Source of the DNA: Gemmatimonadota bacterium
GTDB lineage: Bacteria > Gemmatimonadota > Gemmatimonadetes > Longimicrobiales > Gaopeijiaceae
DNA length: 64,000 nt
Direction of reading: 5' to 3'
Assembly: GCA_022825135.1 (NCBI GenBank)
Contig: JAJDYN010000012.1
Span: 1-64,000 of the forward strand
A program made the position numbers and the translations under genes. The notes beneath the pieces were generated by a model. The model was not told the DNA's origin, did no database searches, and saw only the letters and a list, made by a program, of their open reading frames with translations. Position 1 is the stretch's first letter, and each line of letters opens with the position of its first letter. Of this stretch, positions 47,381 through 56,685 are shown in pieces.

Positions 47381-47393
47381 ACCGAACTTCGGT
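47381..47393. promoter_or_regulatory. 13-bp perfect palindrome between trpD and lexA
   Basis: ACCGAA and TTCGGT flank a central C. It lies upstream of the short ORF ending at 47177 and downstream of lexA. It may be an operator, but no experiment or family rule identifies its regulator. Confidence 0.4.
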
Positions 47394-47443
47394 CCGGCTC
47401 CCCGTGAGCAGGCCCGCCCGGTCGGTTATCTGTGAATCAAGCC

Positions 47444-48052
47444 TCAATACTTGCGGATCACGCCGACCACGACCCCCTGGATCTGCACGTCGGCCGCGTC
47501 CACGATGATCGGCTCCATCGCCTCGTTGGCCGGCTGCAGCCGGATACGGGAGCCCTGCTCGCGATAGAACTTCTTGACGGTGGCCGAGTCGCCCCCCACG
47601 AGGGCGACCACGGTCTCGCCTTCATGCGCCGCCTGGCGGGCACTGACCACGATGTAGTCGCCGTCGCGAATCTGCTCGTCGATCATGGAATCGCCCTCGA
47701 CCCGCAGGACGTAGCTCTCGGCGCCGCTCGGAACCATGTCCTGGGGCACGGACAGGGTTTCGGTGTCCTGAATGGCTTCGATGGGCAGCCCCGCGGCGAC
47801 TGCTCCGAGCAGCGGCAGCGCGAAGACGCCGGCGCTCGTCTCCCGGCGCACCAATTCGATGGAGCGACTTTGGTTGTAGGCCTTCCGGATGTAACCCTTG
47901 CGCTCCAGATTGCTCAGGTGCTCGTGGACCGTGGCCAGGGAAGCGTATCCGAAGGCATGCGCGATTTCCTCGAAGTTGGGCGCGTATCCCCACTCTTCCA
48001 GGTAGCCTTCGATGAAGTCCAGGATCTGTTTCTGTCGCTTGGTCAGGGGCAT
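47444..48052 (-). CDS. lexA: LexA repressor
   Basis: This is the SOS regulator and self-cleaving serine peptidase, 202 residues. An N-terminal winged helix (LTKRQKQILDFIEGYLEEWGYAPNFEEIA split, then TVHEHLSNLERKGYI) is followed by the peptidase part. The Ala-Gly cleavage site is AAGLP (residues 87-88), the catalytic Ser is in EGDSMID (122), and the Lys is in ATVKKFY (160). The start is the ATG at MPLTKRQ. It is divergent from trpC, with palindromic and repeated sites between them. Confidence 0.96.
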   Translation of the reverse strand: MPLTKRQKQILDFIEGYLEEWGYAPNFEEIAHAFGYASLATVHEHLSNLERKGYIRKAYNQSRSIELVRRETSAGVFALPLLGAVAAGLPIEAIQDTETLSVPQDMVPSGAESYVLRVEGDSMIDEQIRDGDYIVVSARQAAHEGETVVALVGGDSATVKKFYREQGSRIRLQPANEAMEPIIVDAADVQIQGVVVGVIRKY

Positions 48053-48099
48053 CGAATGCACGCTCCGCAAGAGTGGTGACCGAACAGGACCCGAACAAC

Positions 48100-48113
48100 A
48101 TACCCGAAGGTAT
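48100..48113. promoter_or_regulatory. Candidate LexA operator / palindrome with CCGAA repeats
   Basis: ATACC and GGTAT flank CGAA as a perfect inverted repeat ~48 bp upstream of the lexA ATG, in the lexA-trpC divergent region. Five CCGAA motifs lie at 10-18 base spacing through 48080-48137 (CCGAACAGG, CCGAACAAC, CCGAAGG, CCGAAG, CCGAAAA). LexA commonly autoregulates from such a position. The site type in this phylum was not verified here. Confidence 0.45.
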
Positions 48114-48188
48114 CCCGAAGCGCAAGATGCATCCCGAAAAACAAGGAACCGCGTCCGCCCTCGGCGGGCGATATCCTTTCCCGCGCAC

Positions 48189-49121
48189 ATGAGCATCCTC
48201 GACCGCATCGTCCGCACCAAGCGCGCTGAAGTCCGGGCTCTGAGGCCTGCGCGAGCCGAGTTGGCGCGCGCCGCCCGTTCGGCGCCTCCCGCCCGCGACC
48301 TCCGCTCTGCGCTGAGAGGACCGCCGGGAGATGTGGCGATCATCGCGGAGGTCAAGCGGCGTTCTCCGGGGGCGGGATCCATTCGCGAGGACCTTGATCC
48401 CCCGGATCTGGCGGCGGATTATGCGGCCTCGGGCGCATCGGCCATCAGCGTGCTGACGGATCGGACGTACTTCGGGGGCGGTCTGGACGATCTGCGACGG
48501 GTGCGCGCGAGGGTGCGGCGTCCCGTTCTGCGCAAGGATTTTCTGATCGACCCGGTTCAGCTCGACGAGTCGCGCGCGGCGGGCGCGGACGCGGTGCTGC
48601 TCATCGTGCGCATCCTGGAGGGCTCGCTCCTGGGAGAGCTTCTGAGGGGCGCGCGGGCGCACGGGATGGCCGCGCTTGTGGAGGTTCACGATGCCGCTGA
48701 GCTGGAGCGGGCGCTCGCAGCCGGCGCCGACGTGGTGGGCATCAACAACCGCGACCTGAGCACCTTCCGCTCAAGCGTGGCGGTCACGCTGGAGTTGGTC
48801 CGGCGCATCCCGTCCGACGTGGTGGTGATCTCGGAGAGCGGGCTGACCACCCGGGAGGATCTGGCCACCGTGGGTGCCGCGGGCGCGGATGCCGTCCTGA
48901 TGGGTGAGGCGCTCCTGCGGAGTCCGCGCCCCGGCGACGCGGTGGCAGCCCTGACGGGCGTCCCGCGCGGCTCGCGCGCCGCCACCGGACCGGAGCCGCG
49001 ACCAACGACCCCCCCACCCAGCTCATTCCCCGCCGCCACCCGACCCGCAACCGCCCCCGGCCCCGAACCGGCCCCCGCCCCCGAACCGCCCACCACCCAT
49101 CGGACCGGTCCTCTTGCCTGA
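48189..49121 (+). CDS. trpC: Indole-3-glycerol phosphate synthase with Pro-rich C-terminal tail
   Basis: This enzyme makes indole-glycerol-phosphate. Its (beta/alpha)8 signatures are IIAEVKRRSPG, LRKDFLIDPVQLDESRAAGADAVLLI split, VGINNRDLSTF and ISESGLTTREDL. The catalytic part ends near residue 260. A further ~50 residues are Pro/Ala/Thr-rich (PRPTTPPPSSFPAATRPATA) and overlap the trpF start by 8 nt. It is the first gene of trpCFBA. Confidence 0.95.
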   Translation: MSILDRIVRTKRAEVRALRPARAELARAARSAPPARDLRSALRGPPGDVAIIAEVKRRSPGAGSIREDLDPPDLAADYAASGASAISVLTDRTYFGGGLDDLRRVRARVRRPVLRKDFLIDPVQLDESRAAGADAVLLIVRILEGSLLGELLRGARAHGMAALVEVHDAAELERALAAGADVVGINNRDLSTFRSSVAVTLELVRRIPSDVVVISESGLTTREDLATVGAAGADAVLMGEALLRSPRPGDAVAALTGVPRGSRAATGPEPRPTTPPPSSFPAATRPATAPGPEPAPAPEPPTTHRTGPLA

Positions 49122-49760
49122 GGTGAAGATCTGCGGGATCACCCGCCCGGCGGATGGCCTCCTCGCCGCGCAGGCGGGCGCGACCTGGGTGGGCACCGTG
49201 CTCACCCAGGGGTTCTCGCGAAGCGTGGACATCCCCACCGCGCGGGCGGTGGCGGAGGCCGCCGGCATCCCGCTGGTGATCCTCCTGGTCGACCCGACTC
49301 TCGACCAGGCGGTGGCGGCGGCGCGCGACACCGGGGCGTCCGTGGTGCAGCTGCACGGCCGCGAGGATCCCGACACCGTCGCCCGCCTGCGCGCGGCCGG
49401 CCCGTGGACGGTGTGGAAGGCCGCGCCCGTGCGCGACGCGGCGGACGCGGAGACCGCGCTCGACCGGTACGGAGGCGTCGCCGACGGCCTCCTCTTCGAC
49501 GGATGGCACGAGAAGCTGCCCGGCGGCACCGGCACCCGCTTCCCATGGAGGAGCCTGGCCGGAATCCGCGACCGCTTCGCCCCGGGGCAACGCTTCGTGG
49601 CCGCCGGCGGCCTCAACCCCGGCAACGTGGCGGAGGCCGTCTCGATCCTGCGCCCGCACGTGGTCGACGCCAGCTCCGGGGTGGAGCGCCGGGTGGGCGT
49701 GAAGGATCCCGCGAAGGTGCGCGGCTTCGTGCGCGCCGCGCAGAGCAACGGAAGTGACTC

Positions 49761-49764
<4 letters not shown>
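49114..49764 (+). CDS. trpF: Phosphoribosylanthranilate isomerase
   Basis: This TIM barrel of 216 residues does the Amadori rearrangement in tryptophan synthesis. The opening [29 protein letters not shown] and the late [12 protein letters not shown] are typical. A TTG at 49114 overlapping the trpC stop or the GTG at 49123 could be the start; both precede the conserved KICGI. Its stop overlaps the trpB GTG. Confidence 0.94.
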
Positions 49765-50955
<1,191 letters not shown>

Positions 50956-50963
<8 letters not shown>

Positions 50964-51795
50964 TCGGGGCCCTGCCCGGACAGGCATGTCCCTCGCACGG
51001 TGCTTCGAGCGCTGCAAGACCGAGCGCCGCGCCGCGCTCATCCCGTTCCTGACGTGCGGCTATCCGGATGCGCCGCAGTCCCTGGAGCTGCTGCGGGGGA
51101 CGGCGGATGCCGGCGCGGACATCATCGAGCTGGGCATCCCCTTCAGTGATCCTCTCGCGGACGGACCCACCATCCAGCGCTCCTCGTTCCGGGCGCTCGA
51201 GGGCGGCATGACCACCGAGGGCACGCTGGAGGTGCTGCGGGCGTTCCGCGCCGGACACGACACCCCGGTCGTCCTTTTCGGCTACCTGAACCCCGTCCTG
51301 CGCTACGGGGTGGATGAGTTCGCGCGCGCGGCCGTCGACGCCGGCGCCCAGGGGCTGCTCCTGACCGACGTGCCCGCAGGGGCGGACCGCGCGCTGGAGG
51401 AGCGGCTGGCGGCGCACGGCCTCGACCTGATCCGCCTGATCGCCCCGACCACGTCCCCCGAGCGGATCTCCGTAATCGCACGCGCGGGCGCGGGGTTCTT
51501 GTACTACATCTCGCGCACGGGGATTACCGGGGCACGGGCGCAGTTGCGGCGGGCGCTGGGGAAGGAAGTCGAGGCCGTCAAACAGCGGTCCGGGGGCATC
51601 CCGGTCGTGGTGGGGTTCGGCATCTCCACCCCCGAACAGGCGGCCGACGTGGCCGCGGTGGCGGACGGCGTGGTGGTGGGGAGCGCCCTCATCGACCGCT
51701 GCGAGCAGGCGGGAGCCGAGGGGGTGCGCGAGTTCGTCGCGGCCCTCAGGGGGGCGATGGAGCGGGACGGTCCGGATCCACCCGCAGCCTCTTAG
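50956..51795 (+). CDS. trpA: Tryptophan synthase alpha subunit
   Basis: This subunit releases indole from indole-glycerol-phosphate. Signatures are [43 protein letters not shown] and [11 protein letters not shown]. An ATG overlapping the trpB stop is used; ATG at 50986 is an alternative start. Its last 50 bases overlap the convergent RqcH-like gene. Confidence 0.96.
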
Positions 51796-53380
51796 CCACC
51801 TCCGCATCCGGGCTCACGAACACCGTCTTCTCGCGCTCCAGGGTGACGGTGCCGGGCCGGGCGCCCCTCGGCTTGCGCACGTACTTGCGGCGGGTCCAGT
51901 CCACCGGGACGGTGCCGGAGGTGCGGCCCTTCGAGTTGACCGCGGCCAGGATGGCGGCTTCCTCCAGGTCGCGGGGCGCGGGGCTGCCCTCGCCGCGCCA
52001 GCGCAGGATCACGTGGGCGCCGGAGGCGTGGCGGGCGTGCAGCCAGATGTCGTCGGGGTCGGAGTGGTGGAAGGTCAGTTCGTGGTTGCTCGCCGCCCCG
52101 CGGCCCACCCTGATCTCGGTTCCCGCTGAACTGCGAAAGCGGTGGTAGGGGAGGCGGGCGGGAGCGTTCCGCGATCCCGGCCCCGGAGCGGGCCGTCCCA
52201 GCCGCCGCTCCAGTTCCCCGGCATCCATCGATCCCTCTGCCACGTCCTCGGAAACCGCGTACCAGGCGGCCAGCCGGGCGTCCGCTTCCGCGATCTCGGC
52301 CGGGAGCGTGGCGGCGGCCCGCTCCACGCGCGCGGCGCGGGCATAGTAGCGGGCCGCGTTCTCGTGCGGCGCCAGCGTGGGATCGAGCGAAACGCGGACG
52401 GTGCCGCCTTCGAAGTCGTCGAGCGACACCCGGGCCGCGCCGCGCGGGATCAGCTTCATCCTCGCGAGGAGCAGATCCCCGATTCCCCGCATCCGGACCG
52501 GATCGTCGAGCCGGGCGAGCTGTTCCTGCAGGCGCACCAGCCGGCCCTCTGCGGCGCCGATGCGCTTTTCCAGGGCCGACATCACCTCGGACGGCACCAG
52601 GCTCGCACGCGCAAGCGTCCCCGACCCGTCGGCCAGCGCGGCGAGCAGGGTCGCGCGCGCGCTGCCCTCCATCCCCGGAAGGGGATAGGGATAGGGCTGG
52701 GGCCCCTTGCCGGAGGACAGCAGCTGTGGATCCGCATCCTTCAGATCGCGCCATTCGCGCCAGCGCTTCCAGCCGGCCTCCGCCTCCTCATCCAGAAATG
52801 CCCGCGCGTTCATGCGCGAGGTGTAGGCGACGTTCCGGACCAGGGCGGCAACCCGCTGCCGCGGCGCCACGTCCTGGAACAGCTCGCGCCACGTCGCGAG
52901 GCCGATCGGGCGGCTGGCCCCCCGGCGCTTCGACGGGCGCGGCAGCTCGTAGACCGCGCCCGGCAGCAGGTTGCGCTCGCCGGAGCGGCGTGGTCTGAGC
53001 ACGCTCCGGATGCGGTCATCGGCGCCCTCGGTGAGGATTGCGTTCCAGCGGCCCGGCGAGAACTCCAGCACGAGTCGTGTGCGCCGCGTCCGGCCCCGCA
53101 GGCGGGTGATCTCCACCAGGATGGCGCGCTCATCCGCGGGTGCGGAGACCTCGCGCACGATCCCCGCCAGCGGGACGGCGCCCGCGGGAGGCGTCGCCTC
53201 GTCGACGACGGCGAGCCCCGTGGAGGCCGGGTGCATGGCGAACACGACCGTCCGTCCCCGCAGAAAGAGCGCAACCCGGCCCGCGCCGCGATCCAGGTGG
53301 AGGGCGCGCGTCCGCCCCGCGCGCAACTCCCGCCCGAGCGCGCGGGCCGTGGCCGCCACCAGCAGGCTGTCCCATTGCAT
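51746..53380 (-). CDS. NFACT-family protein (RqcH-like ribosome quality control factor)
   Basis: This 544-residue protein has an N-terminal NFACT-N region (MQWDSLLVAATARALGREL, LALFLRGRTVVFAMHP), a helical middle (SEVMSALEKRIGAAEGRLVRLQEQLARL) and a C-terminal NFACT-R domain (ELTFHHSDPDDIWLHARHASGAHV). Known homologues recruit tRNA-Ala to stalled 50S subunits for C-terminal tailing. The identity is clear at family level. Its 3' end runs 50 bases into trpA on the other strand. Confidence 0.85.
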   Translation of the reverse strand: MQWDSLLVAATARALGRELRAGRTRALHLDRGAGRVALFLRGRTVVFAMHPASTGLAVVDEATPPAGAVPLAGIVREVSAPADERAILVEITRLRGRTRRTRLVLEFSPGRWNAILTEGADDRIRSVLRPRRSGERNLLPGAVYELPRPSKRRGASRPIGLATWRELFQDVAPRQRVAALVRNVAYTSRMNARAFLDEEAEAGWKRWREWRDLKDADPQLLSSGKGPQPYPYPLPGMEGSARATLLAALADGSGTLARASLVPSEVMSALEKRIGAAEGRLVRLQEQLARLDDPVRMRGIGDLLLARMKLIPRGAARVSLDDFEGGTVRVSLDPTLAPHENAARYYARAARVERAAATLPAEIAEADARLAAWYAVSEDVAEGSMDAGELERRLGRPAPGPGSRNAPARLPYHRFRSSAGTEIRVGRGAASNHELTFHHSDPDDIWLHARHASGAHVILRWRGEGSPAPRDLEEAAILAAVNSKGRTSGTVPVDWTRRKYVRKPRGARPGTVTLEREKTVFVSPDAEVAKRLRVDPDRPAPSPP

Positions 53381-53499
53381 GACGGCAAAGCTATCGGCAA
53401 CCGCGAGTGAGCGCCCCATCGGCGGAGAAGTGTCCGGGTCGGGAGGAGCGCTCGCCGGGGTTGATTCCTCCCGGCCCGGGGCGCTATCTACTCCCCTGT

Positions 53500-54093
53500 A
53501 TGACTGCTCCCGGCAACCATCCTCTCGTCGTCCGCGCCGCCGACGGGCTTCTCCCCTCCTGGGCGCAGGCGAGCGACTCCCGGCGCCGGCACATGACCCG
53601 GGTTTCGAACCTTATGCGCGAATGGGCAGTAGTACGCGCAGAATGCGAAGACGAAATCGTGCGATGGGCGGCGCTGGGGCATCTCCACGATGTCCTGCGG
53701 GACGGCGATCCCGCGGAGTTGAGGACGATGGTGGACGATGAGTTCGCCCAACTCCCCGGGAAACTGCTGCACGGCCCCGCCGCCGCCGGCCGGCTCGCCC
53801 GCGAGGGCGTCGGCGACGACGGCTTGTTGCGCGCAGTGGCCTTCCACACCCTCGGTCATCCCGGCCTGGACAGCGCGGGCGTGGCGCTCTACGCGGCGGA
53901 TTTCCTCGAGCCCGGCCGCGCGGTGCGGGCGGAATGGCGGGCGTCGCTCCGGGGGCGCATGCCGGATGAAATGGACGACGTCGCCCTCGCGGTTGCGAGT
54001 GCGCGCACGGAGCACCTGCGGGGGATCGGCGGGTCGGTCCGGCCCGAAACCGCCGCCTTTCTGGAGCTGCTGAAGATGAGAGCCCATGCGTAG
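53500..54093 (+). CDS. HD-domain phosphohydrolase, YqeK-like
   Basis: This 197-residue HD protein has RRRHMTRV, LGHLHDVLRDGD, KLLHGPAAAGRLA, and AFHTLGHPGLDSAG followed by YAADFLEPGR. The last two boxes match YqeK-type symmetrical Ap4A hydrolases. The usual partner rsfS is not seen next to it. The next gene starts 8 nt before its stop. Confidence 0.8.
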   Translation: MTAPGNHPLVVRAADGLLPSWAQASDSRRRHMTRVSNLMREWAVVRAECEDEIVRWAALGHLHDVLRDGDPAELRTMVDDEFAQLPGKLLHGPAAAGRLAREGVGDDGLLRAVAFHTLGHPGLDSAGVALYAADFLEPGRAVRAEWRASLRGRMPDEMDDVALAVASARTEHLRGIGGSVRPETAAFLELLKMRAHA

Positions 54094-54634
54094 GCTGCTC
54101 CGCGGACTCGCCCTCGTGGCCGTGCTCGGCGGACTGGCCGTGCTGGCGGGCTCCGCGGCGCTCCAGTGGTGGGAGCCTCCCGAGACGACCCCCGTTACCG
54201 CGGACGTGATCGCCAACCCGCGCGAACGGGTGCGCGTGGAGGTCCTGAACGCGGGTGGAGTCGCCGGGATGGCGCGGGAGGCTACCGAGGTCCTGCGCGA
54301 CGCCGGGTTCGATGTGGTCGAGTTCGGCAACGCCGACGCGTTCGACCGCGACAGCTCCCTGGTGCTGGCCCGGCTGGGGCGCGTCGACCTGGCGTCGATG
54401 GTGGCGGACGCCCTGGCGATCCCCACCTACCAGGACGAGCCCGACTCGACCGCGTACGTCGACGTCACGGTGCTGCTCGGGAGCATCTGGGATCCCTCCA
54501 TCCTGATCGCGCGCGAGGCGGCACGCACGCAGGAAACGGTGGCGGCCCCTCCGCCCGAGCCGGGCTGGCGCGGGATCCTCTCGCGTCTCAGGGAGTGGGC
54601 GGACGGTCGGAACCAGACGGGGAACCAGCGATGA
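54086..54634 (+). CDS. LytR C-terminal-domain protein
   Basis: This 182-residue protein has an N-terminal membrane anchor (LLRGLALVAVLGGLAVLAGSAAL). A LytR_C domain follows (RVEVLNAGGVAGMAREATEVLRDAGFDVVEFGNAD), known as a C-terminal module of cell-wall LCP proteins and as a stand-alone domain. It is coupled to lepB downstream by a 4-nt overlap and to the yqeK-like gene upstream by 8 nt. Confidence 0.85.
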   Translation: MRRLLRGLALVAVLGGLAVLAGSAALQWWEPPETTPVTADVIANPRERVRVEVLNAGGVAGMAREATEVLRDAGFDVVEFGNADAFDRDSSLVLARLGRVDLASMVADALAIPTYQDEPDSTAYVDVTVLLGSIWDPSILIAREAARTQETVAAPPPEPGWRGILSRLREWADGRNQTGNQR

Positions 54635-55365
54635 GCAAGAAGAAGCGCAAGACGAGCCGCGCGGCGCGGGCGAAGGCCGACAGATCCGAAGGAACCCTGG
54701 GCGAATGGCTGCGCGTCCTCGTCATCTGGGGGGGGCTCTTCCTGTTGATCCGGTTCTTCGTCCTGCAGACGTTCGTCATCATCTCGGGTTCGATGATGAA
54801 CACGCTCCTGCTGGGCGACTTCCTGGTGGTGAACCGGGCCGCGATCGGTTCGCCCATCCCCGGCACCTCGCTTCGCATCCCGGGCTACTCGAGCCCGGAA
54901 CGCTACGACATCCTCGTGTTCGATCCGCCGCACGAGGAGAACATGATGCTGGTGAAGCGCCTGATCGGCCTGCCCGGAGATACGCTGGAGATGCGCGGAA
55001 AGACCCTCTACATCAACGGCTCGGTCGCGGATGAGCCGTACGCGCAATACAGCCCGGCGAGCCCGGACCACTCCGACATCCGCATGACCTGGCAGACGCC
55101 GTTCCTGGTGCCCGGCGAGGACGCGGACTCCTATCGTCCCAGCCGCGACCACTGGGGTCCCATCATCATCCCGCCCGACAACTACTTCATGCTGGGCGAC
55201 AATCGCGACGAGAGTCAGGATTCGCGCTACTGGGGGTTGCTGGAAGGCTGGCGGCTGGAGGGCCGCGCCATGTTCATCTACTACTCGTACGAACGCGGCG
55301 CGATGACGCCGTTCCCGTGGATCCGCCGCATCCGCTGGGACCGCATCGGGGACCGCATCCGCTGA
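54631..55365 (+). CDS. lepB: Signal peptidase I
   Basis: This 244-residue membrane serine protease removes signal peptides. After a basic N-terminus (MSKKKRKTSRAARAK) there is one transmembrane helix (VLVIWGGLFLLIRFFV). The catalytic Ser is in SGSMMNTL (Ser54), the general-base Lys is in LVKRLIGLPGD (about residue 108), and PPDNYFMLGDNRDESQDSR is box E-like. The usual SMxPTL is SMMNTL here. ATG overlaps the LytR_C gene's stop. Confidence 0.93.
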   Translation: MSKKKRKTSRAARAKADRSEGTLGEWLRVLVIWGGLFLLIRFFVLQTFVIISGSMMNTLLLGDFLVVNRAAIGSPIPGTSLRIPGYSSPERYDILVFDPPHEENMMLVKRLIGLPGDTLEMRGKTLYINGSVADEPYAQYSPASPDHSDIRMTWQTPFLVPGEDADSYRPSRDHWGPIIIPPDNYFMLGDNRDESQDSRYWGLLEGWRLEGRAMFIYYSYERGAMTPFPWIRRIRWDRIGDRIR

Positions 55366-55381
55366 CGCGGGCCGGCAGCCC

Positions 55382-56464
55382 CTACCCGGTGAGCACCGCC
55401 AGCCGGCTCGCCCGCAACTGACCGCACGCCGCATCGATGTCGCGCCCGCGGGGCTCGCGCACCATCACCGCCACTCCGCTCTCCTCGAGCTTCCTGCGGA
55501 ACGCCTGCACCCTGCCGGGCGCGCTCGGACGCCACTCGGGCTGGTAGGGAATCGGGTTGAAGGGGATCAGGTTCACGAAGGCGCGCGTGTCGCGCGCGAA
55601 ACCGGCCAGGGCGGGGATGAGCGCGAGATCGTCGTTCAGGCCCCGGATCATCGTGTACTCGAGCGTGATGCGGCGGCCGCGCACCCGGCGGAATCGTTCG
55701 AGGGCGGCCTTGACCTCAGCCAGCGGATAGCGCTTTTCCAGCGGGATCAGCTCGCGGCGCAATCCGGACTCGGGAGCGTGCAGCGAGAGTGCGAGTCCGA
55801 ACTGCTCCGGGCGTTCGGCCAGGGAGCGGATGCCGGGCACCACGCCCACCGTCGACACCGTGATCCGGCGCGCCCCGACGCGGTAGCCGCCATTGAGGAT
55901 GGTGAGCGACGGCAGGACCGCACGCGGGTTGGCAAGCGGCTCGCCCATCCCCATGAACACGATGTTGGAGATCTCGCCCATGTCGCGGCGGCGCGCCCAG
56001 CGCCGGGAGGCCCGGAACTGGGCCACGATTTCGCCCGCGGTCAACTGGCGCCGGAAGCCCGACCAGCCGGTCGCGCAGAAGGTGCACCCCAGCGGGCAGC
56101 CCGCCTGCGACGAGATGCACAGGGTGAGGCGGGAGCGGGTGGGGATCAGCACGGATTCCACCAGCTCGCCGTCCCACAGGCGCCACAGGTGCTTCACGGT
56201 CCCGTCACGCGAGACGGACACGCTGGCGGTGGCGGGCTCCTCCAGGCGAAAGGCCGCGCCGAGGACGTCGCGTTCGCCCAGCGGCAGGTCGTTCATCTCC
56301 CCGAAGCCGCGGGCATCGTTGTGGAACACCCAGCGTTCCACCTGGCCGGCACGGAACTCCGGCTGTCCGCGCTCGTGGAAGTGACGGCGCAGAACCTCGC
56401 GCAATTCCGCCGGGACCAGGCCCAGCAGATCGGGGCGCCCGTCGCCGTTGCCTTTTCGCGCCAT
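55382..56464 (-). CDS. rlmN: 23S rRNA (adenine-2503-C2)-methyltransferase RlmN
   Basis: This radical SAM enzyme methylates A2503 and A37 in some tRNAs. The 4Fe-4S motif is GCPLGCTFCATGWSGF. GMGEPLANP, ISTVGVVPGI-like ITVSTVGVVPGI and the second catalytic Cys in DIDAACGQLR are present. The 360 residues match the family. The ATG at 56464 is used; an upstream in-frame extension lacks similarity. It converges on lepB. Confidence 0.95.
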   Translation of the reverse strand: MARKGNGDGRPDLLGLVPAELREVLRRHFHERGQPEFRAGQVERWVFHNDARGFGEMNDLPLGERDVLGAAFRLEEPATASVSVSRDGTVKHLWRLWDGELVESVLIPTRSRLTLCISSQAGCPLGCTFCATGWSGFRRQLTAGEIVAQFRASRRWARRRDMGEISNIVFMGMGEPLANPRAVLPSLTILNGGYRVGARRITVSTVGVVPGIRSLAERPEQFGLALSLHAPESGLRRELIPLEKRYPLAEVKAALERFRRVRGRRITLEYTMIRGLNDDLALIPALAGFARDTRAFVNLIPFNPIPYQPEWRPSAPGRVQAFRRKLEESGVAVMVREPRGRDIDAACGQLRASRLAVLTG

Positions 56465-56685
56465 GGCCGTCCCGGGTGGAGTTACCGCATGCTCGTTCTC
56501 GCGCGCCGTCCGGAAACAGGCGAAGTCTCGTTGCTTGAGCCGGGGGCGCACGCTGACTAACTTAGCGCGATTTCGCAGGAGAGGGGGTTTTGCCTCCTCT
56601 TCCATCCCCGCTCGCGAGATTCCCGGGCGGGCACTCCCCGCATGTCCGATTCGTCGGCTTGTCCCCGCTCTCATCCCGGGCTCAC

